26,468 nt of DNA from Tannerellaceae bacterium (lineage in GTDB: Bacteria > Bacteroidota > Bacteroidia > Bacteroidales > Tannerellaceae): positions 1-26,468 of the forward strand of contig JAITGL010000044.1 in the NCBI GenBank assembly GCA_031280645.1. The letters are read 5' to 3'. Every line of letters starts with the position of its first letter. The first letter of the stretch is position 1. Below, one piece after another: positions 17,629 through 26,468 of the stretch. The notes beneath the pieces are model-generated. The model saw only the letters and a program-made list of their open reading frames with translations, searched no databases and was not told where the DNA came from. The position numbers and the translations under genes are program-made.

Positions 17629-20600
17629 TTACTTCATGGGCTTGATGCGGATGTTGCGGAATTTTACTTCCGATCCGTGGCCGAGGAAGGCTATATGGCC
17701 TTTCTTATTGAGTAACCCGGGGTGTTCCTGCTTGTCGGCCGTTCCGTTTTTGGATGCTTCGCGTATGTTGCCTTCGAGGATTACGGTACCGTTGAGGGTT
17801 ATCTTGATGTTATCTCCGTTGGCTATAACTTCCTGCGAGTTCCACTCGCCGTTGGGTTTGAGGAACCCGCGGCGGGCGGCGATAACTCCGTATACGGAGC
17901 CGTGGTACTGGTATGGCTGGAGGCCGGCGTACACGGGCGCGTCGTTGTCGAGTATCTGGAGTTCCATGCCTGCATAGGCCGCGTCGCCCTCCATCGGGGT
18001 GCGGATACCGAGGCCGTTGTTGGCGCCGGGGGTCAACATAAAGTCGAAGCGGAGGTTAAAGTTGCCGAACTCTTCCTTGGTGTAAAGGTTGCCGCCCGAT
18101 CCTTCGGAGGGTACGAGGGCTATGGCGCCGTCGGTAAGGGTATAGTCGGTAAGGTTGCCGGTCCACTCGTGCATGTTGGAGCCGTCGAACAGTATGCGGA
18201 AGCCTTCTTTTTTCTCTTCGGGTGAGAGTACGAAGGGCTCGGCGCGCTTGAGTTCCTTTACGTATATGTTTCGATAGTACACGAGGCTGCCGTGGGCCTG
18301 GAGCTCGAGCTGTTCTACGGGGAAGATGGGGAGCTTCCGGTCCCAGAAGTTCTCAAGGATAACGTTGTCGGTTACGAGAACTCCGTTGAGGTATACGGTT
18401 ACGCGGTCGGCTACCATCTTTACGTAAAACGTGTTCCACTCTCCCAGCTTGTTGTCGGCCACAACCAGGGGTTTGCTTGGGTTAACCCGGTTGTTGTAGA
18501 GGCCTCCCGATCCTACCTGTGCGCCAACCCTTACGCGGGCGGTGTCCCAGATTTGCACCTGCGGGGTTCCGCGGAGGTAGATGCCGGCGTCGGCTTCTTT
18601 GCCGGAGGTATCGAGGAGCCAGTCGACGTACATTTCAAAGTCGCCGTACTGTTTTTCGGTACAGAGGTTATCGAATCCTTTTCCGTCGAAGAGGAGTAAG
18701 CCGTTCTGAACCTTCCAGTCGCGGCGCATGGTTTCGTTGGCCTTAGCCTGAGCTTCGGCAAGCTGGGCCGGGGTCATTGCGGCACGCTTGACGGGATTCT
18801 CCACCAGTCCTTTCCATCCGGTAAGGTCTTTGCCGTTGAAGATTGAAACGAAGCCTTCTTCGGCGGGCGCCTCTGCCAGGAGCTTGCGTATGCTTTCGCG
18901 CTGATAGTCGGCGTCGGGGTTGTCGAGTACCGACGATACTTTGTTGAGCAGCGCTCTCACGTTGGCGCCCATGTATTCGGGATGGTTGAGGGCTATCTCC
19001 ATAACGGCGCCGGCTGCAATCTGCCTCAGGGAAGGGTTGTCGATATATTCGCCTGCGTATATCAGGGCGAGGAAAGTACCGGTGCGGCCTATGCGGCGCA
19101 GTATGGTAGCTTTCAGATCGTCGGATGTTGCGATCTCCATAGCCTTGCGCAGCTTGAGGAGACGGTTTTCGGGGGTGAGGGATGCGGCCGAAGCGAGTTC
19201 AACATAGCGCGTCAGGGCCCTTGCAGCGTAGGTTCCCGATGTTTTGGAGGAGGCTATACCGAACAGGGCGTCGCCTGCCTCGGCTCCTTTCCATGATAGC
19301 AGCGCGGCGAAGGCGGCATCCTTAGCCTCGGGATTACCATTCTCGATGGCCTCGGAGATGATGCCGAGGGTGCGGCTGTCGGCCGTGGAGGCGAGCGGCA
19401 GGTAATACAGATGCTTTTTTGCCTCTCCCGCCTGGTACATCCGCTTGTTAACGGTTTCAACCTGGCCGGCTACGGGGAGCGACGAGAGCGAAGCGATAAC
19501 GGCTTGCTGCAAGGGAGGAACTGCAACCGGCCCGGCCGTTTCCAACATACCGCAGAGCAGGGTGAGGTCTTTCTCGCCCACAACATTTTTCAGGGCGAGG
19601 TATGCTGCGGCCTGCACCTCGGACGATCCGGTTTTGGCAAGGTTGAGAACGTCGTTCAGGTGATTGGTTGCGCGGCGCATGGCCAGCAGTTCGAGGCCGG
19701 CTATCTTTCCGGCGTCGGCAGCCGCGGCCAGGTTGCGAACCACCTCTGTCGAGATATTGCCTCGGAAAGCCCCCAAGGCTTCCTTGCCCAAATCAACAGC
19801 CGGGTATATGTTCTTCCCTTCCGAGGGATAATACTCCTTGCTTGCAAGGAGCGCAGCTAAGGGCTGAACTGATTCGGGCCTTCCGAGGCGAACCAAAGCC
19901 CATGCGGCGGCCCGCTTAACGTTGCGGTCGGAATTGGCAAGCTCCTTAGCGATGGTTTGCGAGGCGGGCACGTCGATATTGGTCTCGATAAGCGAGAGGG
20001 CTTCGTTTTTTGCCGGGTCGAGGGCTTCGCGTCCGAGCCAGTCGAGAACTTCAACCTTCACGGGGGTCTTCATTTTCGGCAGATCCTTCAAGAGGTAGGT
20101 ATAGAGGGCCGTTACGCGCGGGGTATGGGTTTGCGCCGTGTAGGCCGACACAAAGTTCAGGGCTGCGCTGCGATACTCGGCCGACGGGTCTTTGAGCGCC
20201 GCCTTGATTATATCGGCAAAGTCGGACTTGCTTCCCGCTTGCTCGTTGCCTTTAGCCCTCACCGTTTCCCTCAGCGCCGCAATCCTCAGATGAACGGGCG
20301 ACTTGCCGGTAATCTTCGGCAGTATAGCACACGATTCGGCGGCGGGAACGTATCCCACTCCGAGTATCCGCAGGCAGTCGTTAAGGAATACTTTGTGTTC
20401 GGGAACCGTAGCCTCGCCGGCGGCTTTGCGGAAGGCGTTCACGATGGCTTGCCTGGCGGCTGCGTCGGCGGTATTAGCCGAAACGTAGGATGCGAGTCCG
20501 TTAAGGGCGTATTCAACTACGGCGTTGCTGCCTTGCCCGGGCGCTTTTAGCATTTTGGCCATAGCGATAACGGCTTCTTCGCCTGCAGATGCGAGGTCGA

Positions 20601-20757
20601 GCATTTGCTTGTTGTAGTCGGCCTGGTTAGAGGCGGGCATTTGGGCCAGCACGTCGGCCGCTATGGTGGATGCGATGCGTTTGTCTTGCGCCTGAAGTCC
20701 GCCGAGGGCGGCGCACAGGAGGAGGAGCAGGATCGGGAATATCTTTTTACTGTTCAT
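17629..20757 (-). CDS. Exported HEAT-repeat protein with two DUF1080 (3-keto-disaccharide hydrolase) domains
   Basis: The product is about 1,042 residues. The start at 20757 (MNSKKIFPILLLLLCAALGG, cleavage likely after LQA) gives a clean signal peptide; an ATG 24 bp upstream lies inside the end of the preceding gene and would spoil it. Residues 30-630 are alanine- and leucine-rich HEAT-like helical repeats (for example RNVKRAAAWALVRLGRPESV). Two DUF1080 domains follow, near 635-830 (FVSIFNGKDLTGWKG) and 850-1042 (FRILFDGSNMHEWTG), with a concanavalin-like fold. DUF1080 proteins have been linked to hydrolysis of 3-keto glycosides. It lies 11 bp after the oxidoreductase gene, which could supply the 3-oxidation step. 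The substrate is not deducible. It is probably periplasmic or surface-attached. Confidence 0.85.
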   Translation of the reverse strand: MNSKKIFPILLLLLCAALGGLQAQDKRIASTIAADVLAQMPASNQADYNKQMLDLASAGEEAVIAMAKMLKAPGQGSNAVVEYALNGLASYVSANTADAAARQAIVNAFRKAAGEATVPEHKVFLNDCLRILGVGYVPAAESCAILPKITGKSPVHLRIAALRETVRAKGNEQAGSKSDFADIIKAALKDPSAEYRSAALNFVSAYTAQTHTPRVTALYTYLLKDLPKMKTPVKVEVLDWLGREALDPAKNEALSLIETNIDVPASQTIAKELANSDRNVKRAAAWALVRLGRPESVQPLAALLASKEYYPSEGKNIYPAVDLGKEALGAFRGNISTEVVRNLAAAADAGKIAGLELLAMRRATNHLNDVLNLAKTGSSEVQAAAYLALKNVVGEKDLTLLCGMLETAGPVAVPPLQQAVIASLSSLPVAGQVETVNKRMYQAGEAKKHLYYLPLASTADSRTLGIISEAIENGNPEAKDAAFAALLSWKGAEAGDALFGIASSKTSGTYAARALTRYVELASAASLTPENRLLKLRKAMEIATSDDLKATILRRIGRTGTFLALIYAGEYIDNPSLRQIAAGAVMEIALNHPEYMGANVRALLNKVSSVLDNPDADYQRESIRKLLAEAPAEEGFVSIFNGKDLTGWKGLVENPVKRAAMTPAQLAEAQAKANETMRRDWKVQNGLLLFDGKGFDNLCTEKQYGDFEMYVDWLLDTSGKEADAGIYLRGTPQVQIWDTARVRVGAQVGSGGLYNNRVNPSKPLVVADNKLGEWNTFYVKMVADRVTVYLNGVLVTDNVILENFWDRKLPIFPVEQLELQAHGSLVYYRNIYVKELKRAEPFVLSPEEKKEGFRILFDGSNMHEWTGNLTDYTLTDGAIALVPSEGSGGNLYTKEEFGNFNLRFDFMLTPGANNGLGIRTPMEGDAAYAGMELQILDNDAPVYAGLQPYQYHGSVYGVIAARRGFLKPNGEWNSQEVIANGDNIKITLNGTVILEGNIREASKNGTADKQEHPGLLNKKGHIAFLGHGSEVKFRNIRIKPMK

Positions 20758-20768
20758 GATGTTTGGTA

Positions 20769-22028
20769 TTAAATTGTCCATGGAGCGCGCATCGGCTGGT
20801 TGAGCAGGCGGTTGGCGGCGTCGTCGTTAATAAACTCAAGTTTCACGGGGTCGAAGTTGAGCGTTCGATTGAGGCGCAGGGCGATTGCTCCCATGTTAAC
20901 AATCGTGGCGGACCGGAATCCGTTCTTTTCATTAAGCGCAAAGGGTCGCCTGGATCGTACGCTGTTGATAAAGTCGGTCTGCTGCGGTTCCGGCTCCGGG
21001 TATTCGGCCAGTTTCTTCTCCCAGTTGGGGATATCGCAAACAAAGTTTTTGTATACCCGTCCGTTAGGTCCGGCAATGTAAGGCGTATCAGGGCTTCCGT
21101 AGTCGCCTCCCCATAGTATAATCCGGCAGCCGTCGGCGTATGTATATGTGATGGAGCGCCAGGTTCCGACGGCGTCGGGGTGTTGCTGTGGCGCGTCGAC
21201 CTCTACTTTTACGGGGCTTGCGTCGTCTTTACCGAGTAGGTACTGTACGGGGTCGATGTAATGCTGTCCCATATCGCCGAGTCCGCCTCCGTCGTAATCC
21301 CAGTATCCCCGGAAAGTTTGGTGGGTGCGATGCGCGTTATAGGTTTTGAATGGAGCCGGGCCGAGCCACATGTCATAGTCGAGTTCCTGCGGTACGGTTT
21401 GCGGTTCGAGATACTCTTTTCCGACCCAGTAGAACTTCCAGTCGAATCCGGTATGCTTGCTTATGGTCACAGTGAGGGGCCATCCCAGCATACGGCTTTG
21501 CACAAGTTTCTTGAGCGGCTTGACGGGCGTGCCCAGTCCATAGAAGTTGTCGGTAAAGCGGAACCATGTGTTGAGGCGGAACATTCGTCCGTATCGTTCT
21601 ACGGCTTCTATTACCCGTTTGCCCTCTCCGATAGTTCGCGTCATGGGTTTCTCGCACCATATATCCTTGCCGGCAGCCGCGGCCTCGACGGACATTATAC
21701 CGTGCCAGTGCGGCGGCGTAGCGATATGAACTATATCAACGTTAGGATCGGCAATCAGCTCTCTGAAATCGTGATATCCGGCAATCTTGTCGGTTACCAG
21801 GTTAAGGCCAAGTTCCAGATGCTTCTTGTCGACGTCGCAAACGGCTGTAAGGCGTGTACCTCCGTAGTTGAGGTGGCCCCTTCCCATGCCTCCGGTTCCG
21901 ATAATACCCTTTGTAAGCTGATCGCTCGGAGCGATAAAGCCCTTGCCCATCACATGCCGGGGTATGATGGTGAAGACGGCTGCGCCGCCCAGGGTTTTAA
22001 GAAAGTTACGTCTTGTTGTATTCATCAT
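20769..22028 (-). CDS. Gfo/Idh/MocA-family oxidoreductase with Tat signal
   Basis: This 419-residue protein starts MMNTTRRNFLKTLGGAAVF, a twin-arginine (RRNFLK) export signal. The nucleotide-binding loop is GTGGMG (44-49), the family EKP signature is at 126-128 (CEKPMT), and GDMGQHYIDPVQ matches the conserved histidine region of the substrate-binding domain. These enzymes oxidise or reduce sugars with NAD(P), often bound tightly when exported. With the DUF1080 gene right behind it, oxidation of a glycoside at C3 is a reasonable inference. A TATCTTTG promoter element lies 27 bp upstream of the start. No Shine-Dalgarno is seen, which is usual in Bacteroidales. The regulator gene ends 94 bp upstream on the same strand. 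Confidence 0.9.
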   Translation of the reverse strand: MMNTTRRNFLKTLGGAAVFTIIPRHVMGKGFIAPSDQLTKGIIGTGGMGRGHLNYGGTRLTAVCDVDKKHLELGLNLVTDKIAGYHDFRELIADPNVDIVHIATPPHWHGIMSVEAAAAGKDIWCEKPMTRTIGEGKRVIEAVERYGRMFRLNTWFRFTDNFYGLGTPVKPLKKLVQSRMLGWPLTVTISKHTGFDWKFYWVGKEYLEPQTVPQELDYDMWLGPAPFKTYNAHRTHQTFRGYWDYDGGGLGDMGQHYIDPVQYLLGKDDASPVKVEVDAPQQHPDAVGTWRSITYTYADGCRIILWGGDYGSPDTPYIAGPNGRVYKNFVCDIPNWEKKLAEYPEPEPQQTDFINSVRSRRPFALNEKNGFRSATIVNMGAIALRLNRTLNFDPVKLEFINDDAANRLLNQPMRAPWTI

Positions 22029-22054
22029 GATAATAATATTTAATTAATTGCCGG

Positions 22055-22062
22055 CAAAGATA
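22055..22062 (-). promoter_or_regulatory. -7 element of the oxidoreductase-DUF1080 operon
   Basis: On the minus strand this reads TATCTTTG, an exact TAnnTTTG match, 27 bp upstream of the ATG at 22028. No TTTG appears at the -33 position, as expected for a promoter that needs an activator. The adjacent HTCS regulator is the obvious candidate. Confidence 0.55.
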
Positions 22063-22121
22063 GCAATAAGGCGGAATTGGGGGCCGGGCCTCCTGAGATT
22101 CCGTATCCGGGGGAGGGAATA

Positions 22122-23375
22122 TCACTGCGCTTCGCCGTACTCGTGGGGCGTCTTTCCGAATCGGGCAAAGAATCGTTTGGCGAAGTAGGAATGGTTGCTG
22201 AAGCCTACCATGTACATCACTTCGGCAACGGTAAATTTCTTGCTCGACAGGAGGAGGGCGGCCTTCTTCATACGGATGGAGTTGATGTACTCAATGGCGC
22301 TCATGCCCGTCATCTGCTTTATCTTCCGGTAGAGTTGCTTGGGGCTTATGCCTGTTTTTTGGCTAAGGAAGTTGACGTTGAGGTCGGAGTCGTCGATGTT
22401 TTCTTCGATGGCTTTGGTTATATTGGCAAGTAGCTTCTCGTCGTGCGACACTATGGCCGGGGCTTTGGGTTCGTACATTATCTCTATCCTTACTTTCTTT
22501 TCAAGCCTGCGCTTATTGTCGATAAGCTGCGCGGCGCGGGAGAGCAGTATGGCGGCGTCGAAGGGCTTTGGGATGAATGTGTCGATGTTGAGACGTATGC
22601 TGTTCAGCTCGGTTGTTTTGTCGTCGCGGGCGGTAAGGAGTATGATGGGGATGGTTGAGGCCGGCACGTGAGCCTTGAGCTTGCGACACATCTCGAGGCC
22701 ATCCATTACGGGCATCATCGCATCGGCTATGACGAGGTCGGGGAGCAGTTCCATGGCGAGTTTGAGGCCTACCTTGCCGTTGTGAGCTATCACGCAGCGG
22801 TAATTGCCGGCAAACATGTTGCAAATAAACTCGGCCATGTCGGCGTTATCGTCAACGGCAAGGATGAGTAGCTTGTCGGCGTTTTCGTTCATCAGGGTTG
22901 CGCCCGGCGATCCGTTGTGCTCATCGTTTAAGGAGGTATCAATCGGGAGACGGATGGCGAATGAGGCTCCGCCGTCGATGCCCGAATCGGCCCGTATGCT
23001 GCCGCCGTGAAGCTCTACAAACTTCTTGGCAATGTAGAGCCCCACCCCCGACCCTTCCTTTTCGGATGTGCCGGCCGATGATTGGAAGTATCGCTGGAAA
23101 ACGAAGGATAGATCCTGTTCGGGGATGCCGGGGCCGGTGTCCGACACTCTTATCTCTATCTCCTCCGAATGGGGTATATATTCTAATGAGAGCATTATGT
23201 TGTCGCCCTCGGAGCAGTACTTGCAGGCGTTGGTGAGGAGGTTATTGAGCGCGGCTTCAATCTTTACGGCGTCGATGCTGAGGTATATGCGGCTGATTCC
23301 GGAGTTGAATATGAAGGTAACGCCCCGGTCTTTCATGCTATCGGTATAGGATGCGAATATGCTCTCGGCAAACCT
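22122..23375 (-). pseudogene. HTCS hybrid two-component regulator, C-terminal part (HATPase, receiver, AraC HTH)
   Basis: This frame holds the second half of an HTCS protein. First is the histidine-kinase ATPase: NNLLTNACKY (N box), DTGPGIP (G1), GSGVGLYIAKK (G2). Then a receiver domain with VDDNAD, the phospho-acceptor aspartate in VIADAMMPVMDG, and the lysine in IPKPFD. Last is an AraC-type DNA-binding domain (NFLSQKTGISPKQLYRKIKQ, then EVMYMVGFSNHSYFAKRF). The true reading frame enters from the N-terminal part near 23375 (RFAESIFASYTDSMKDRG); the ATG at 23336 is only an internal methionine. It is separated from its sensor and histidine-acceptor half by a one-base shift, so it is probably not a functional regulator. 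It would normally control the operon to its left. Confidence 0.85.
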
Positions 23376-25328
23376 CGCAAACTTCTACGTGCGATCGTAT
23401 CAGGCTGATGCTTCCTGAACTGTCGTAGCGGTAAAAGTCGATGGCCTGATGAACGAGCGCGCTTAGCTTCATGGCATTCCGGTATATAAGCGAGAGAGAG
23501 TTCCTCTCGTCGGCCGAACGGGCGGGGTCGAGGAGCAATCTGCTTAGCGGAGCCACTATCAGGCTCAGCGGAGTTTTGAACTCGTGGGATATCTCGGTGA
23601 AGAAGTCGAGCTTGAGCCGTATCTGTTCGCGGGTTTTGTCTTTCTCCAATCGTTCGTACCTCAGTTGGCTCCTTACTCTGATGGAGTATGCCGTCCATAG
23701 AGCGAGAGCGGTGAACATGGCGAAGTAGATGCCCTTGGCCGCGAGCGAGAAGTACCATGGAGGGAGGATATGGATGTCAAAGGTTTTAATCGGCCCCGCC
23801 GGTCCGCCGTTAATTCCCTGTCTGCCGATAAGCAGGGAGTACTTGCCTAGCTCAAGGTTGGAGAATGAGATGGTATTGCCGCCAGCTTTAAGCATCTGCC
23901 ATTCGCCGTCAAGAGGGCTTAGCTTGTAGATAATCGAGCTTTTGCGCTCCTGCGAGTAATTAAGGTCGGATATATCAACCGAGAATGTGTTGCTGTCGTG
24001 CCGCAGCCTTATCCCGTTAAGATAGCGCAGGCTCCTGCCTTCGAAGCCTCCGGAATGAGCGGCCGAACTGTTGTTAAAGCGTAGCGAGGTGATGAGAATA
24101 GGCCTCTCGCCTTGCGCATCGGCCAGAGTAGCTGGACGGACAAGAGCTAAGCCGTCGCTTCCGCCGAGATAGGCAAGACGGGTGGCGGCGTCGTAGAATA
24201 TGCCGGAGAAGGCGCGGTTCATTATGTTATGGCGGCGGGTGGTCATGGCCTTGCGGTTGGTTATCCATATCCCGTCGGAAGATGATACCCATATATCGTC
24301 GCCGACCTCCATCATTGAGAGGGGTTCAATGGTATTATTCGAGAAGTAAACCGTTTGGGCTTCGAGCGTTGAGGCGTTGATCCTGGCTATTCCCTTGCCG
24401 AAGGCTGTCCAGATATATCCTTCCGAGTCGCATAGTATAAGCACCGGAACGATGCCCTCGCCGAGGCTCACGCGATCTATGCCGCCCGATGGGTCGATAC
24501 GGTCGATGCCGGTTTTGTAGCCCAGAGCCCACCCCTTTCCCGAATGGTCAACGGCAATGTGGCTGATGAAGTTGCTCGATAAGCCCGACCGCGCCGTGTA
24601 GCATTTGTCGGCAATATACTGCCGGCGTTTCTCCCTCAGCTTTTCTTTACCGATAACGAGTATGCCGCTCATGCAGGTAGCTATCCAGATGTTACCCTGC
24701 GAATCTTCGGCTATATGGTATGTCCACGAGGAGTTGTAGCTGCCTGCACTGTCGGCAATGCTGCACCATGAGAAGTGCCCCGACTGTCTATCGTAGCGGT
24801 TGATGCCTCCGTCGGTGGCCACCCACAGGTTATCGTCGCCGTCTTCGCATATATACCGGATGCGGTTATGGGTGATGAAACTTGTGCTGCTGTCAACCAT
24901 ATACCATCGGGCGGTGCTGTTGTCGGAGGGGCTGGCGGTGCGAATAAGTCCGTTTGTTCCGCCCAGCCAGAAGTATCCGTCTTTATCCTTATATATATTA
25001 TAGAAATGATTGCCCTCTCCGGAGCCCGTGAGCCGGTGGATGGGGATATACTTAATGTTATTATTACCCGGAAGCATGGAGATGCCGTAATCGGTGCCGA
25101 GCCATAGGTTTTGATCCCTGTCGGCATATACGGCCCAAACGATATTGTTGGCAAGCGACTTCGGATCGCGCGAATCATGCTTAGCCCTCCGGGGTTCCTC
25201 CTCATTATATATATACAATCCATTGTCGGTTCCAACCACAACATTACCCGAAGTGTCGAGCCGCATCACCTTTACGAACGAGCACTCCATCTTCGATTCG
25301 GCCGAGTTAGTCGCCGCCGAGTACTTAT
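23338..25328 (-). pseudogene. HTCS hybrid two-component regulator, truncated N-terminal part (sensor propeller, Y_Y_Y, HisKA)
   Basis: The frame runs from the insertion-sequence edge (25328) to a TAG at 23338. It shows periplasmic two-component propeller repeats (NLWLGTDYGISML, GYFWLGGTNGLI, NLWVATDGGINRY, NIWIATCMSGILV, DIWVSSSDGIWI), a Y_Y_Y domain ending LGKYSLLIG, one membrane segment (GIYFAMFTALALWTAYSI) and a HisKA helix with the phosphorylatable histidine in FFTEISHEFKTPLSLI. HTCS proteins are usually about 1,300-1,400 residues with a signal peptide and two propellers, so several hundred residues are missing beyond the insertion. Homologous sequence continues upstream of the ATG at 25290 (NSGYKYSAATNSAESK), showing the gene was cut. 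The frame then slips after VEVC near 23373-23378. Confidence 0.85.
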
Positions 25329-25343
25329 AACCTGAGTTCGACG
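25329..25343. repeat. Left terminal inverted repeat of the IS
   Basis: AACCTGAGTTCGACG is the exact reverse complement of 26454-26468. The match extends to 18 bases with one mismatch. The HTCS frame ends right at its outer edge. Confidence 0.9.
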
Positions 25344-25562
25344 TAAAAAAACCAGAAAAAAATTGGTAAGTCGGCTAAATTTTATTATTTTTATCGCTAA
25401 AAATCAATAAAATAAATAAAAATTACGGCATAACTTACTACTGACAAAATTGCCGAAATTTATTGTATTGCAGACGATTTTTGCAAAGAATTTTCAAAAG
25501 AAATCAAAAACCACCAAATTCTCCCCGATGATGGTAAACGGCATAGAAATCGCTCATTTGCC

Positions 25563-26345
25563 ATGTCTGATGCCGAGATCATTACCATTATGATTTGCTT
25601 TCACTACGGCAGTTTTCGTAATCTGAAACATTTTTATCTGTTTTATGTCGCTGAACATTTGCGGAGTGAATTTACTAATTTATTGTCTTATAATCGCTTT
25701 GTTGAACTTGAGAGAAAAGTCATGATTCCGTTTGCGCTATTTTTGAAACTGATTTGTTTCGGCCAATGCACAGGCATCACTTTCATTGATTCCACTAAAA
25801 TGGCTGTTTGCAAAAACAGGCGTATCAAGCGAAATAGGGTTTTCAAAGATATAGCAACAGTAGGCAAAAGCACGATGGGGTGGTTCTATGGTTTCAAACT
25901 CCATTTGGTGGTCAACGACAAGGGTGAACTGCTCAATTTTTGTATTACTCCAGCTAATGTAGATGACGGGAATGTGCCTGTAATTGAGTCACTATGCAAA
26001 AAGTTATTTGGGAAACTCTATGGCGACAAAGGCTATATTTCAGCCTCCCTGTGCGAACTGCTTTTCGAAGATGGATTGCATTTGGTTACCGGTATCAAAA
26101 ACAATATGAAAAACCGCCTGATGAGCATGAGCGATAAAATCCTTCTACGAAAACGTTCTGTTATTGAAACCATTAACGACGAACTGAAAAATATTTGTGA
26201 AATTGAACATTCCAGACATCGCAGTCCGGTCAATTTCCTGATAAACCTGTTTGCCGGACTGGCAGCATACAGTTTCTTTGAGAAAAAACCCTCAATAAAG
26301 TTTGAGCGTTCCCTGCCAACCGGACAATTGGAATTGTTCCATTAG
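25563..26345 (+). CDS. IS982-family DDE transposase
   Basis: From the ATG at 25563 the frame gives 260 residues. The catalytic core is clear: FIDSTKMAVCKNRRIKRN with the first aspartate, TPANVDDGNV with the second, GDKGYIS, and VIETINDELKN with the glutamate. Typical IS982 transposases are about 300 residues, and here the frame upstream (25434-25562) encodes 43 more conserved-looking residues (TTDKIAEIYCIADDFCKEF, later DDGKRHRNRS). No ATG, GTG or TTG exists between the TAA at 25431 and the ATG at 25563. The full-length protein would thus need a rare start (ATT or CTT), or the native start has been lost and only the shortened protein can be made. Activity is uncertain. Confidence 0.88.
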   Translation: MSDAEIITIMICFHYGSFRNLKHFYLFYVAEHLRSEFTNLLSYNRFVELERKVMIPFALFLKLICFGQCTGITFIDSTKMAVCKNRRIKRNRVFKDIATVGKSTMGWFYGFKLHLVVNDKGELLNFCITPANVDDGNVPVIESLCKKLFGKLYGDKGYISASLCELLFEDGLHLVTGIKNNMKNRLMSMSDKILLRKRSVIETINDELKNICEIEHSRHRSPVNFLINLFAGLAAYSFFEKKPSIKFERSLPTGQLELFH

Positions 26346-26453
26346 TCAATCATAAATAGCTATTACAAAGAATATTATCCTCAAATAAATCCTGAGCTAA
26401 ATTTGTGTGCCATTTCCGCACAGAACTTTCTGTTAAATTTGGTAAATTAATTG

Positions 26454-26468
26454 CGTCGAACTCAGGTT
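26454..26468. repeat. Right terminal inverted repeat of the IS
   Basis: CGTCGAACTCAGGTT matches the left end in inverse orientation over 15 bases and ends at the last base of the window. Confidence 0.9.

Larger units (their letters stand above)
25329..26468 (+). mobile_element. IS982-family insertion sequence, 1,140 bp
   Basis: The element is bounded by a perfect 15-bp terminal inverted repeat and carries one transposase gene. It is inserted within the sensor region of the HTCS regulator on the other strand. The window stops exactly at its right end, so a target-site duplication cannot be checked; the left flank reads GTACTTAT. It is AT-richer than the surrounding chromosome. A family close to Bacteroides IS1187 is likely, but the exact name is not recognised. 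Confidence 0.88.

Overview
The window looks like a gut-type Bacteroidales chromosome (order-level inference). Supporting signs are Bacteroides-style promoters (TTTG, about 19 bp, TAnnTTTG), genes with little or no Shine-Dalgarno, a hybrid two-component system (HTCS) regulator, Bacteroides conjugative-element genes, a threonine operon with a phosphoglycerate-mutase-like homoserine kinase candidate, and an IS982-type insertion sequence. The species cannot be fixed from the sequence.

Layout. (1) 1-9.6 kb is accessory DNA from an integrative conjugative or mobilizable element. On the plus strand are the tail of a DUF1896-like gene, a very large DNA methylase/SNF2-like helicase gene split by an in-frame stop, and a PAPS-reductase-like protein whose start overlaps the helicase stop. 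On the minus strand is an overlapping trio: helix-turn-helix protein, Toprim primase/RecA-like ATPase, helix-turn-helix protein. No integrase is visible, and the element boundary probably lies somewhere in 9.6-11.7 kb. (2) 9.6-11.78 kb has no convincing gene. It holds a 16-bp-arm inverted repeat built from four copies of GTGCAAG around an AT loop, a textbook Bacteroides promoter pointing right, and about 25 degenerate tandem units of 42 bp. The left part of that array is organised as 126-bp (3 x 42) higher-order copies. (3) 11.78-16.77 kb is the core threonine operon: thrA (aspartokinase-homoserine dehydrogenase), a proposed homoserine kinase, and thrC. (4) 16.78-17.63 kb is a convergent intergenic region holding a mirror-image array of 43-bp hairpin-forming repeats between two hairpin terminator candidates. 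(5) 17.6-22.03 kb, minus strand, is a two-gene operon: a Tat-signal Gfo/Idh/MocA oxidoreductase followed by an exported HEAT-repeat protein with two DUF1080 (3-keto-disaccharide hydrolase) domains, suggesting 3-keto glycoside metabolism. (6) 22.1-25.3 kb, minus strand, is the adjacent HTCS regulator. It is broken twice, by a frameshift between its histidine-acceptor and ATPase parts and by an IS982-family element (25,329-26,468) inserted in its sensor region.

The most unusual material is non-coding: the promoter-led 42-bp array left of the threonine operon, and the mirrored 43-bp hairpin array right of it. I recognise neither as a described element.
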